34,044 bases of DNA from Dehalococcoidia bacterium (lineage in GTDB: Bacteria > Chloroflexota > Dehalococcoidia > DSTF01 > JACRBR01): assembly GCA_040902535.1 (NCBI GenBank), contig JBBDXD010000012.1, positions 1 through 34,044 of the forward strand. The letters run 5' to 3'. Position numbers and translations under genes: made by a program. Below the pieces are notes generated by a model. The model did no database searches. It worked only from the letters and a program-made list of their open reading frames with translations, and was not told the DNA's origin. Positions 6,811 through 15,670 of this stretch are shown here, in pieces (the stretch's first letter is position 1; every line of letters starts with the position of its first letter).

Positions 6811-8148
6811 TTACCTTCCTCCGAGGCCCCCGAAGATGTTCAGGAAGCCAGAACGATTGCCGGCGAAGGTCTGCATGATCTTCTTCGCCTCTTTCCACTG
6901 GTTGAGAAGCTGGTTCACCTCTTGCGGCGTCGTGCCGCTGCCCTTCGCGATCCGGCGCTTGCGGCTGCCGTTGATCGTCTCGGGATGGCGGCGCTCCTCC
7001 GGCGTCATAGAGTACACGACGGATTCGGCCTTGTTCCAGAAGGTGTCGTCGAACGAGTCGACTTTCATCTGTCGCTTGACCTGCGACATGCCCGGGATCA
7101 TGTCGACGATCTGGTTCAGCGGCCCCATCTTCTTGATGCGCTGGAACTGCGTGATGAAGTCCTCCAGGTCGAGGCTCTTGGATTTCATCTTCTTTTCGAT
7201 GGCGTCGACGTCTTGCTCGCTGATCGCTTCCTTCGCGCGCTCGATCAGCCCGAGCATGTCGCCCATGCCCAGAATCCGCGAAGCGAAGCGGTCGGGGTAG
7301 AACGTCTCCAGCGCGTCGGCCTTTTCGCCGGTGCCCATGAACTTCACGGGCAGCCCGCTCACGGCGCGGATCGAGAGCACGGCGCCGCCACGCGCGTCGC
7401 CGTCCATCTTCGAGACGACGATGCCGGTGACGCCGAGCTGGTCGTGGAACTCCTGCGCCACGTTCACGGCTTCCTGGCCGGTCATCGCATCCACGACGAG
7501 GATGATCTCGTCCGGCTTCAGCGCCGTGCGCATGGCCGAGACCTCATCCATCATCTCGCCGTCGATCGTCGAGCGGCCCGCCGTGTCGACGATGATCACG
7601 CTCGCGCCCTGGCGCTGCGCCTCCTTGAGCGATGCGGTGCACAGGTCGGTGAGCTTCTGGCCTTCGTCGCCGGCGTACACGTACATGTTGAGCTGGCGCG
7701 CGAGCGACTTCAGTTGTTCGCTGCCGGCGACACGATAGGGGTCGGCCGCGACGAGCATCGGCTTCTGGCCATTCTTGCGCAGGTGGAGGGCGAGCTTGGC
7801 GGCGGTCGTCGTCTTGCCGGAGCCCTTGAGCCCGACGAGCATGATCACCGTCGGCTTCGACGAAAGATTCAGGTGCGACTCACTGCCGCCCAGGATGTTC
7901 ACCAGCTCATCGCTGACGATGCTGATGACCTGCTGGGGGCCGGTCAGGCTCTGCAGCACCTCGCTCCCAAGAGCCCGCTCGCGCACCGACGCGATGAACT
8001 GACGGACCACCTTGAAGTTGACGTCCGCTTCGAGCAGCGCGATGCGGACCTCGCGCATTGCGTCGTCGAGGTCCTTTTCGCTGATGGTGCCGTGTGATCC
8101 GAGCTTCTGGAAGACGCCAGAAAGCTTGTCGGAGAGGGCTTCAAGCAT
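6811..8148 (-). CDS. ffh: Signal recognition particle protein Ffh
   Basis: A 445-residue SRP54-type GTPase that binds signal sequences on nascent chains and delivers ribosomes to FtsY. An N domain (1-90) is followed by the G domain with GLKGSGKTT (106-114), ADPYRVAGSEQ, DTAGR, and SKMDGDARGG, then the Met-rich M domain (about 300-440) with MGPLNQIVDMIPGM and RIAKGSGTTPQEVNQLL. Full length and intact. The ATG at 8148 is the family's normal start but has no SD; a TACAAT -10 sits only 10 nt upstream, which suggests a leaderless mRNA. First gene of a four-gene operon. Confidence 0.98.
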   Translation of the reverse strand: MLEALSDKLSGVFQKLGSHGTISEKDLDDAMREVRIALLEADVNFKVVRQFIASVRERALGSEVLQSLTGPQQVISIVSDELVNILGGSESHLNLSSKPTVIMLVGLKGSGKTTTAAKLALHLRKNGQKPMLVAADPYRVAGSEQLKSLARQLNMYVYAGDEGQKLTDLCTASLKEAQRQGASVIIVDTAGRSTIDGEMMDEVSAMRTALKPDEIILVVDAMTGQEAVNVAQEFHDQLGVTGIVVSKMDGDARGGAVLSIRAVSGLPVKFMGTGEKADALETFYPDRFASRILGMGDMLGLIERAKEAISEQDVDAIEKKMKSKSLDLEDFITQFQRIKKMGPLNQIVDMIPGMSQVKRQMKVDSFDDTFWNKAESVVYSMTPEERRHPETINGSRKRRIAKGSGTTPQEVNQLLNQWKEAKKIMQTFAGNRSGFLNIFGGLGGR

Positions 8149-8157
8149 AGATGGGGC

Positions 8158-8163
8158 ATTGTA
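8158..8163 (-). promoter_or_regulatory. -10 element of the ffh operon
   Basis: TACAAT on the minus strand ends 9 nt before the ffh ATG. A start about 7 nt downstream would leave a leader of only 2-4 nt. The -35 region is weak. It overlaps the end of the beta-propeller remnant on the plus strand. Confidence 0.45.
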
Positions 8164-8310
8164 TCAGGTTGGACGCGGGCGGCCTGGTCGCCGGACGGCG
8201 AATGGCTGGCGTACGTCGGCGATGACGGCACGTTGCGCGTGCTGAACGTCGATTCAGGTGGAATCGTCAGGCTGCCCATTGAGGGCGATCAGGTGCATTG
8301 GGTTCCGTAG
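8161..8310 (+). pseudogene. Remnant of a PD40/TolB-type beta-propeller gene
   Basis: A plus-strand frame reads ...WTRAAWSPDGEWLAYVGDD, then GTLRVLNVDSGG and a C-terminus ending HWVP before a TAG at 8308. The SPDGxWLAY motif is the hallmark of PD40/WD40-like blades (TolB, DPP-IV-type proteins). There is no ATG, and the frame runs back into the ffh start, so only the last blade of a once larger gene survives. The truncation point lies at the ffh promoter. Confidence 0.6.
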
Positions 8311-8359
8311 TGTCATCGCACGTTGAGGCGATACCATGAGGAGACGCCGGAGGGACCTG

Positions 8360-8587
8360 ATGGCCGATACTCGACAGCTGACAGCCGTTATCCACCGCGA
8401 AGGCGACTGCTACGTGGCGCTTTGCCCCGAACTTGACGTCGTGAGTCAGGGGATCACTATCGACGAGGCGCGACGCAATCTCATCGAAGCACTTGAGCTT
8501 TTCTTTGAAGGTGCCTCACAGCAAGAGATCGACCGTCGGCTCGACTCAGAATTCTACGTTACGAGCGTTAGCATCGCAGTTGGCTAA
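8360..8587 (+). CDS. hicB: HicB-like antitoxin
   Basis: A 75-residue protein with the partial RNase-H-like HicB fold: TAVIHREGDCYVALCPELDVVSQGITIDEARRNLIEALELFFE. The CPELDVVSQG segment is typical. The longer HicB type carries a C-terminal DNA-binding domain, which is absent here. The ATG at 8360 has GGAGGG upstream, so the preceding Arg-rich codons are excluded. Its stop overlaps the hicA start by 8 nt, giving the hicB-hicA order and translational coupling. Its toxin partner is frameshifted, so this may be an orphan antitoxin. Confidence 0.85.
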   Translation: MADTRQLTAVIHREGDCYVALCPELDVVSQGITIDEARRNLIEALELFFEGASQQEIDRRLDSEFYVTSVSIAVG

Positions 8588-8800
8588 GCTCCGCGTTCTC
8601 TCGGGTGAACAGATTTGCCGCATACTTGAGAGCGTCGGATTCCTTCGCGTCAGACAACGTGGCAGTCACGTATGCTGCAAAGAAGACTCGAGAATGACAC
8701 CGTAACGGTGGTCGTGCCGAACCACAGCACGATAGCGACTGGCACGTTGTTGTCCATCATTCGACAGGCGGGTGTCGAGCGTACACTCTTCGAAGCGTGA
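8580..8800 (+). pseudogene. hicA: HicA-like mRNA interferase, frameshifted
   Basis: From a TTG at 8580 the frame gives AKLRVLSGEQICRILESVGF then RVRQRGSHV, the HicA dsRBD-like fold with its catalytic-region GSH. It then runs to an early stop at 8705. One base earlier in phase, from 8672, the same gene continues MLQRRLENDTVTVVVPNHST...GTLLSIIRQAGV and stops at 8800, exactly the missing HicA C-terminal half. A single base is missing at about 8670-8671, where family members have GSHV-(V/I)-M. It is either a real inactivating deletion or a sequencing error. The protein would be about 73 residues. Confidence 0.8.
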
Positions 8801-8814
8801 GTTCCATCGACGCA

Positions 8815-11800
8815 TCAGCGCCGGGCAGCCTGCAACTCATCCTCTGAAATGACGTGCCAGATCTGCACCGCCGGGTTTTCGTACGCAAGCTCCAGGCGGC
8901 CGCCGATGCCGTTCTGGAACTTCGCGAGCCCCGAGTCCTCGTAGTACGCCCGCTCGACGCTGCCGACGATCACCCATTCGACGTCGTATTTGTCGATCAG
9001 CTCTCGTGCGCGCGCCATGTTGGTCGTGGAGTAGAACTCCTTCACATCGGCCTGGCGCACGGCCACGACCTGTGCCGCGAGCCTGGCGCGTTGTTGCGTC
9101 TGGTGCCAATCCCATCCCGCGACCGTCGGCAGGCCCGTGTACATGGAGATGCGGCTGCCGAGCCGATAGAACGGCGTGACGGCTTCGATCGTGGTCGGTG
9201 AACCTTCGACGTGTTCGCGCAGCCAGTAGATCGCGTCGCGTTCGTACGACAGCTCGTGTTCCGCCGCTACGCCGGTCGCCTCGACCTGTTCCCTGTATAC
9301 CGCGTCGTCCATGTACGCCATGCCGTTGTTCGAGGTGCCGAGCGCCGGGTTGAAGCGTTCGTGGAAGCGCGCGCGCGAACCGACGTACGGGAACACCAGC
9401 GCGCAGACCACGAGCAGCACCGCGAACGATGCGAATGCGTAGCGCGGCACGCGCACCAGCGACGCGTCGATGCGCGAGGCGCGACGCAGGAAGGCTTCCT
9501 GCGGTCGCATGACGCCGAAGAGATACCACGCGCTGAACGCGCCGACGACGCCCCAGAGCATCCAGACGTGGAGGTAGAACTTGAACACGGTGTTCATGCG
9601 GCCGATATCGCCGTCGAGCGTGATCGTCTCGACGCCGCCGCTAAGGCCGAAGCCGAGCGCGGCCATCGCGTAGACGAACAGCAGGATCGGGGCGGTCGGC
9701 GTCGGGCTGCGCACTTCGCGCCACGCGACCAGTGCCACGGTGACGAGCCCCACGGCAGCCAGCGCGATGACACCCCAGCGTTGTACCGTCGCCGCGCCGA
9801 TGAGCAACGACGCGGCGACAAGCAGCGAGAGGATCACCGGGGCGGTTTCGACGGGCTGGCGCCTTCGCGCAGAGCCGAAGAAGATCGCCCGCACGGCGTT
9901 GTTGCGCGTGACGACGCGGTTGAGCGCGAACACGAGGAACCCGCTCATCAGGAACAGCAGCAGCCCGAAGTGACTCAGGTAGTCGCCCAGCGCGGACGTC
10001 TGCGTCGACTGCTCGAAGCCGGAGTAGAACATGTCGTAGTTCTTCGCAAACGGCGCGAAGAAGGCGAACGACAGCGCCGCCATGACCAGGCCCTTGAGCA
10101 GGCCGATCGAGAGCGTCTTGAGCGTGAACTCCCCGTCCTTCGCGCGCTCGCCGACGATCAATGCGGCGGCCGCGAGCAGCAGGAACGGCGGGTAGTCCCA
10201 GGAGTTGATCCAGCGCAGCGCGCCGACGACGAGTCCCAGCAACACGACCATCGCCCAACTCATCATCTCGCGGCTGCCCATGAACGAACGAAGGCCCGCG
10301 GATGCCCGCGATACCGGGTTGAGACGCGTGAAGTTCAACACGGCCGCCAGCGCGATGCCGGCGACCGTCATCGAAAACGGGATCGCCATCAAGTGCGCGT
10401 GCAGGTCGGCAAACAGGAACGTCCAGAACGGAAACTCCGTGATCGGCAGGACTTCGCTTGAGTCGCTCACGCGCACCGCGCGGCTGGGCTCCCACCAGTT
10501 GTAGCCGTACACGACCTGACGCACGGTCGCATCGCCGAAAATGATCTCCTTGAAGCCCCCCACGAGCGTCACGATGCCGCCGACCACGGGGATATCGCTG
10601 TGCCACGGGCTGATGCGCGTCATGTTGTTGTTGAGTTCGTCGACGGCGCGCAGGTTGCCGGAGAACAGCACCAGGAAAACGCCGCCGAGCCCCGCGAAGA
10701 TCGGACCGAGCGGATTGATCGGCAGGCCGCCGGGCCGCCGTCGCATGAGCCGCCGCGTCGCTTCGGCCAGGTTGTAGGTGACGGAGAACGTCGCGGCCGC
10801 CGAGAGCGCCCAGAACATCGGCACGATCAGGTTGTACGCCACCTCCGGCACGATGCCCGTAAGCTTCGTCACCGTCGCGCCGATGAACTGGCCGTAGTAG
10901 TAGTAGTTCAGGTAGCCGCCGGCGTTCCACGGGTCGATCGGCCCCTGCGTGAGGTCCGTCGTCTTGATGACGCCGATCAGGTACGTCAGGTCCATCGGCT
11001 TCTCGCCGCCCCGCGACGGATGCCACAGGTCGGGGTTCTGGATGCGTATCCAGTACGTCAGCGCGAAGATCACGAGGAAGAACGCCTCGGCGAAGACCAG
11101 GAAGCGCCAGCGCTCACGCACCCAGGCGATCAACGGCTCGCGCCATATGTACGCCGTTGCGGCGCCGACGGCGATCAGCACGCCGAGCGCGACGGCGATC
11201 TCGGCGCGCGTGTAATCGATGCCGGCGAAGGCCGCGGGCGCGTATGCCATGTATGCGAGCGCGAATACGCCGAGCGGCTTCGTAAGCAGAAATCCGCGAT
11301 CGGGGAGCGCGCGAAACAGCATGAACGCGAGCGGGACCAGCGCGAACGCCGCCAGTTCGATCGTAAGCACCCAGACGAGCAACGGGTGGTCGTTCGCGAA
11401 GCTGTCCGCGTCGAAGATGTCGCTCCACGTGCCGCCCGCCTTCTGTTCGGCTGCGACATCGGGCGTGAACTGCACCCCGTTTGTGCCGGCGTAGCCGGGC
11501 AGCAGCGAAAGGCCGGAGACGAAGGCGTCGGCGCCGAGCACCTCGCGCGCCCGCTGCGACGAGTAAACGCCGGTCTTCTCGTAGACGACGACCTTCGGGT
11601 GGTCGTAGACCGAGAACGACTCTTCCGCGCCCGTGTCATCGAACTCGATGCCGAAGACCTCGGGATATGAGGTGAATTCCTCGGCCTTCCGGAAACCGAG
11701 TTCGCCGGACTCCAGCGCCTCGTAGTAGCGCGTCGTGATTGGCCAGACGGCCGGCGCGCGCGTGATCGTGCCCGAAAGCCGCGCGCTGCTCAGAGCGATG

Positions 11801-13677
11801 TAATCGACCTGGTCGATGTTCGCGAGGAGCGCTTCTACCTTCTCGGGCGTGTCTGTCTCGTAGTTATTGAACGTGACGTGCTCGTACTCGCGGACCTCGA
11901 CGCCCGGCACGCCGTAGGGCACCTGGTCGTCCCAGTGCTCGTGCCCGATTGTCGAGCCCGCGGGCACGTTTTCGAACATCCAGCGCGACGCTTCGACGCG
12001 CGTCACGTCGCTGCGATAGATGTTGTAGAACGCGAAGCCCGCAAGCAGCGTCATGACAGCGACGATCGTCACGGCGGCGCGCGTGACGTATGGGAGCGCG
12101 GGCTTCGCCGGCTCGAGCCGCGCGCCAAGGCGTCCCAACGATCCGAACGGATCCTTCGAGACGCCCCACTCGGCCGTCTTGAAGAGCAGCGCCGCGGCGA
12201 ATACGGCGAGCACCGGGTAGAGCGGCAGGAAGTAGCGCATGTACAGCGAAAACTGCGCGCCCATGAAGATGAAGTAGCCGACGATCCACGCGAGCGGCAC
12301 GAGCCAGACGCCCGCGCGTCGCCGGATCGCGTACACCGCCGCGAAGGCGACGCCGAGCCACGCGACGATGCCGAGCGCCGGCCCCATGCCCCAGGCGATC
12401 ATCTGCTGCGCGGGCCAAACCCAGCCGGTGCGGCCGATCCACTGCACGTTCGGCGGGAATGCGGCGTCCCCGCTCAGCAGGTTCTGTTGGTCGACCTGGT
12501 CGCCGATCCAGTGCTGATTCATGATGTCCGGGTACACCGTGGGCATGCGCCACAACTGGCCCGTCCGCAACGAGAAGAAGTCGCCGAGATTCGGCGCATT
12601 GAACGCGTACGGCATCGCGATGCGGAACGCGATGAAGCCCGCCAGCAACGCCACGAGCGACCCGAGCACGATCGTCGCGACGGATCGGTCGAGCGCCGGG
12701 CCGTCCTGTTGCGGTTGGTAGGGCCGGCTGTCGCCCTTCCACCATCCCGCGATGAAGGGCTTGATGCCTGGCCACGCATACACGCCGATCGCGAGCACGA
12801 CGACGGGCAACAGCGAAACAGCCGTGATCTTGCACGCCGCGGCAAGACCGGCGCCGGCGCCGGCGATCGCGAAGTTGCGATAACCGCCGTCGAGGGCGCT
12901 GCGGATGGCGTAATACACCGTCAGCGTCGCGAAGAACGTCACGTACGGGTCGACGATGTAAAAGTGCGTGTTCTGTATCGGGAACGGCGCGACGGCGTAC
13001 AGGAACGACGCCAGCAGCCCGGTGTTCGTATTCATCAGCCGCCGGCCGATGAGGAAGATGAAGACGATCGTCCCCAGGTCGAACAGCCCGGCGAGCACGC
13101 GGCCGACGAGGTGCCCCTCGTAACCGCCATCGAAGATCAGCCGGCCGCCGTCCCGTTCGAGGTCAAAGCCGACGGCGGAGATGGCGCCGCGCACGACCTT
13201 CGCATGCCAGGGGCTCGTGTATACGGTCTCGCCGTCGCTGTTCGTGCGCTGGTCTTCGTCGAGCCATTCGCCGACGGTCTTGGTGATGAAGAGCGGGAGC
13301 GTGCCGTAGACGAACGTCGTCTGGCGCTCGCCGTTGGCGCGTTCGATGTTGTACGGGTTCAGCCCCGACGTTTCCGTATCGAAATAGTTCGCGGGGCTCG
13401 ATGGGAACGACGTGTCATTGGTGATCTGGGCGAGGAAACGCTCGTCGGGGTGCAGGTGGCCGCTGCTCGTGCCGGCGCCGGGCGAGTCCCAGTTGATGTG
13501 CGTGAAGCGAAGGAACGACGCGAGCGCAAGGATCGCCACCAGCGTGGCGATCGCCAGCACGCGTGCCCAATCGATCGATGCGGTGGCGATGCCGATCTGA
13601 GGGAGGAAGCGGGGAGACGCCTGCGCCGGCGCGGCGGACGACGAATCGTGGTGCAACGGCGAGGTCTGTTCGCTCAT
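8815..13677 (-). CDS. Giant membrane protein: GT-C glycosyltransferase fused to DUF2298 (YYY) domain
   Basis: A 1620-residue polytopic membrane protein. The N-terminal half (to about 750) looks like a PMT/ArnT-type (GT-C) glycosyltransferase: a first membrane segment at about 37-58, an extracytoplasmic acidic motif HPDER (about 76-80), many further helices, and a soluble segment with WMFENVPAGSTIGHEHWDD at about 570. The C-terminal half begins with further helices and has the Chlor_Arch_YYY hallmarks RGGEKPMDLTYL and NYYYYGQF (about 885-930). It ends with a soluble region (WLREHVEGSPTTIEAVTPFY, then VGSVERAYY). GT-C enzymes use polyprenyl-linked sugars on the outer face; the YYY family has no proven function. 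Stand-alone copies of each half are the usual form; this is one frame without internal stop. It converges with hicA (14-nt gap). Confidence 0.92.
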   Translation of the reverse strand: MSEQTSPLHHDSSSAAPAQASPRFLPQIGIATASIDWARVLAIATLVAILALASFLRFTHINWDSPGAGTSSGHLHPDERFLAQITNDTSFPSSPANYFDTETSGLNPYNIERANGERQTTFVYGTLPLFITKTVGEWLDEDQRTNSDGETVYTSPWHAKVVRGAISAVGFDLERDGGRLIFDGGYEGHLVGRVLAGLFDLGTIVFIFLIGRRLMNTNTGLLASFLYAVAPFPIQNTHFYIVDPYVTFFATLTVYYAIRSALDGGYRNFAIAGAGAGLAAACKITAVSLLPVVVLAIGVYAWPGIKPFIAGWWKGDSRPYQPQQDGPALDRSVATIVLGSLVALLAGFIAFRIAMPYAFNAPNLGDFFSLRTGQLWRMPTVYPDIMNQHWIGDQVDQQNLLSGDAAFPPNVQWIGRTGWVWPAQQMIAWGMGPALGIVAWLGVAFAAVYAIRRRAGVWLVPLAWIVGYFIFMGAQFSLYMRYFLPLYPVLAVFAAALLFKTAEWGVSKDPFGSLGRLGARLEPAKPALPYVTRAAVTIVAVMTLLAGFAFYNIYRSDVTRVEASRWMFENVPAGSTIGHEHWDDQVPYGVPGVEVREYEHVTFNNYETDTPEKVEALLANIDQVDYIALSSARLSGTITRAPAVWPITTRYYEALESGELGFRKAEEFTSYPEVFGIEFDDTGAEESFSVYDHPKVVVYEKTGVYSSQRAREVLGADAFVSGLSLLPGYAGTNGVQFTPDVAAEQKAGGTWSDIFDADSFANDHPLLVWVLTIELAAFALVPLAFMLFRALPDRGFLLTKPLGVFALAYMAYAPAAFAGIDYTRAEIAVALGVLIAVGAATAYIWREPLIAWVRERWRFLVFAEAFFLVIFALTYWIRIQNPDLWHPSRGGEKPMDLTYLIGVIKTTDLTQGPIDPWNAGGYLNYYYYGQFIGATVTKLTGIVPEVAYNLIVPMFWALSAAATFSVTYNLAEATRRLMRRRPGGLPINPLGPIFAGLGGVFLVLFSGNLRAVDELNNNMTRISPWHSDIPVVGGIVTLVGGFKEIIFGDATVRQVVYGYNWWEPSRAVRVSDSSEVLPITEFPFWTFLFADLHAHLMAIPFSMTVAGIALAAVLNFTRLNPVSRASAGLRSFMGSREMMSWAMVVLLGLVVGALRWINSWDYPPFLLLAAAALIVGERAKDGEFTLKTLSIGLLKGLVMAALSFAFFAPFAKNYDMFYSGFEQSTQTSALGDYLSHFGLLLFLMSGFLVFALNRVVTRNNAVRAIFFGSARRRQPVETAPVILSLLVAASLLIGAATVQRWGVIALAAVGLVTVALVAWREVRSPTPTAPILLFVYAMAALGFGLSGGVETITLDGDIGRMNTVFKFYLHVWMLWGVVGAFSAWYLFGVMRPQEAFLRRASRIDASLVRVPRYAFASFAVLLVVCALVFPYVGSRARFHERFNPALGTSNNGMAYMDDAVYREQVEATGVAAEHELSYERDAIYWLREHVEGSPTTIEAVTPFYRLGSRISMYTGLPTVAGWDWHQTQQRARLAAQVVAVRQADVKEFYSTTNMARARELIDKYDVEWVIVGSVERAYYEDSGLAKFQNGIGGRLELAYENPAVQIWHVISEDELQAARR

Positions 13678-13727
13678 ACCTTCATGTTCGTCGGGAGTTG
13701 GATTCCGGCTGCCGCCGAGTGCACGGC

Positions 13728-13733
13728 ATCATA
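13728..13733 (-). promoter_or_regulatory. -10-like element upstream of the giant membrane protein
   Basis: TATGAT on the minus strand lies about 50 nt before the start codon of the membrane protein, in the 296-nt gap shared with the divergent ABC operon. No good -35 is seen. The rest of the gap shows nothing else I can support apart from a TATCAT at 13925-13930, a possible -10 for the ABC operon. Confidence 0.3.
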
Positions 13734-13973
13734 GCAGAACCACGTTTCGTTATGTCGGCATCGTGCGCCCGTGACCGCGCCCGGCGCGATGCGTGTTCTC
13801 GTAGGGCTACGCCGCTGAATCGGCGCCGGATTCGCCTTGCATCGGGGATCGCCCGCAGTCCGCGCGGCCCGTGCATGCCCCACACTCCAACGAGCGCCTC
13901 AATGCGGGCGAAATTAGCCTCTGTTATCATCCGTAGCGCTGCGGGAGGATGGCGGGGAAGTGAGGGAGAACCG

Positions 13974-15653
13974 ATGAGCAACAGGCTCACCCTGGGCATT
14001 GTGGGCGTCGCGGCGGTCCTCGTCCTCGCGCTCGCCGGCTTTCTCGTCCTGGTCGTCGCCGGCGGCGATGACGATGATGACGGCTCGACGACCAGCGGCC
14101 AAAACGGCGAAGAACCCGGCAACGACGACGGAGATGGCGACGACGACGGAGACGATAGCGAGCCCGCATCGGGCGAACTGCGGCTGCGCGGCGAGGATCC
14201 GCTCGTCCTCGATCCGGCCATCGCGCAGGATGCCGGCTCGGCGAACTACATCGTCGAGATCTTCTCCGGTCTCGTCCGCCTTGACACCAACCTCGACGTG
14301 CAGCCAGACGTTGCTGAGCGCTATGAGACCAGCGACGACGGCACCGTCTATACCTTCCACCTGCACCCGAGTGCGAGCTTCCAGGACGGCCGGCCGGTAC
14401 TCGCCGAAGACGTAAAGTATTCCTTCGAACGCGCGCTCAACCCGGATACCGGGTCGATCGTCGCAGAAAACTTTCTCGGCGATATCGTCGGCGCGCGCGA
14501 CGTCTCGCGCGGGCGCGCGACGGAACTCAGCGGACTGCGCGTCGTGGACGATGCGACAGTCGAGATCACGATCGATGCGCCCAAGCCGTACTTCATCTAC
14601 AAGCTGACTTACCCGACGGCGTTCATCGTTGACGAGCGGCAGATCACGGCGAATCCGAGCCGCTGGACGCAGAAGCCCAACGGCACCGGCCCCTACGAAC
14701 TCGGTGAGTGGCGGCTGGGCGAGCGTATCGTCCTGCAGGCGTACGAGCGGCATCACCTGGGCCCGCCGAAGCTCAAGACGGTGCGTTTCGAGCTCTCCGG
14801 CGGTTCGTCGCTCGTGGCGTACCAGGACGGCGATATCGACGTTACCGGCATCGGGCTCGACGACCTGTCGCGCATCCAGGATCCCGGCGACCCGCTTCAT
14901 GCCGAGTACGTCGAGACGACGCAACAGCTCATCGACTACATCGGCTTCAACGTAAACGTGCCGCCGTTCGACGACCCCGACGTGCGCCGGGCGTTCGCGC
15001 TTGCCATCGACCGCCAGAAGATCGCGGAAGTGATCTTGGAGGATGCGATTCCAGTGGCGAACGGGATCATTCCTCCGGGCGTGCCGGGTCACACCGACGA
15101 GGACAAGACGTTCCCGTACGATCCGGAGCGCGCCCGCCAACTCATCGCGGGATCGCAGTACGGAAATGACTTGCCGGAGATCACACTCGCCGAAAGCGGC
15201 GCCGGCGCCACTGTCGGCCCTACCACCGAAGCGATCGTGCAGATGTGGCGCGACGAACTGGGTGTCGACGTACGTATCCAGCACGCGGAGAGCGGGACGT
15301 TCTTCAGTGATGTAGACCAGGGCCGCTACCAGATGTTCCACCTGGGCTGGATCATGGACTACCCGGATCCTGAGAACGTGCTCGACCTGCTCTTCCACGG
15401 CGAAAGCAGGCAGAATAACACGCGATACGACAACCCGGACGTCAACGCGAAGCTGGAGCAAGCGCGTGTCGAACAGGACAGCGAGGCGCGCTTGCGTCTC
15501 TACCAGGAAGTCGAGCGGACGTTGATCGAGGACGCCGCGTGGGTGCCGTTGTTCTTCGACCGGTCGTACATCCTGGTAAAGCCGTACGTGCAGGGCTTCA
15601 CGCTGCCGCCAACGGTCGTCGAACGATTCCGCGACGTGGAAGTCAACCGATAA
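13974..15653 (+). CDS. Peptide-type ABC transporter substrate-binding protein (SBP family 5)
   Basis: A 559-residue extracytoplasmic solute-binding protein. Residues 5-31 are a hydrophobic signal or anchor segment lacking a lipobox Cys, then an Asp/Gly/Glu-rich acidic linker (about 33-60). The mature part has the SBP_bac_5 pattern: GLVRLDTNLDVQPDVAERYE, the signature YTFHLHPSASFQDGRPVLAEDVKYSFERAL, and a C-terminal lobe with IQHAESGTFFSDV, GWIMDYPDP and the NNTRYDNPDVN motif. GAGGGAG precedes the ATG. Likely ligands are peptides, nickel or other oligomers. First gene of a four-gene operon with 17 nt to the permease. Anchoring by a membrane helix rather than a lipid is notable. Confidence 0.93.
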   Translation: MSNRLTLGIVGVAAVLVLALAGFLVLVVAGGDDDDDGSTTSGQNGEEPGNDDGDGDDDGDDSEPASGELRLRGEDPLVLDPAIAQDAGSANYIVEIFSGLVRLDTNLDVQPDVAERYETSDDGTVYTFHLHPSASFQDGRPVLAEDVKYSFERALNPDTGSIVAENFLGDIVGARDVSRGRATELSGLRVVDDATVEITIDAPKPYFIYKLTYPTAFIVDERQITANPSRWTQKPNGTGPYELGEWRLGERIVLQAYERHHLGPPKLKTVRFELSGGSSLVAYQDGDIDVTGIGLDDLSRIQDPGDPLHAEYVETTQQLIDYIGFNVNVPPFDDPDVRRAFALAIDRQKIAEVILEDAIPVANGIIPPGVPGHTDEDKTFPYDPERARQLIAGSQYGNDLPEITLAESGAGATVGPTTEAIVQMWRDELGVDVRIQHAESGTFFSDVDQGRYQMFHLGWIMDYPDPENVLDLLFHGESRQNNTRYDNPDVNAKLEQARVEQDSEARLRLYQEVERTLIEDAAWVPLFFDRSYILVKPYVQGFTLPPTVVERFRDVEVNR

Positions 15654-15670
15654 CGACAGGACGGTAGGTC

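Noticed and set aside
6733-8097. 454-codon plus-strand frame opposite ffh
   Set aside because: Shadow of ffh, whose GTPase motifs are unmistakable.
11878-13734. 618-codon plus-strand frame opposite the membrane protein
   Set aside because: A GC-bias antisense shadow rich in Arg/Asp/His; the minus strand encodes clear membrane helices and domain motifs.
13563-13973. Long upstream extension of the ABC binding-protein frame
   Set aside because: It overlaps the start of the giant membrane protein, has no family counterpart, and the signal segment with an SD begins at 13974.
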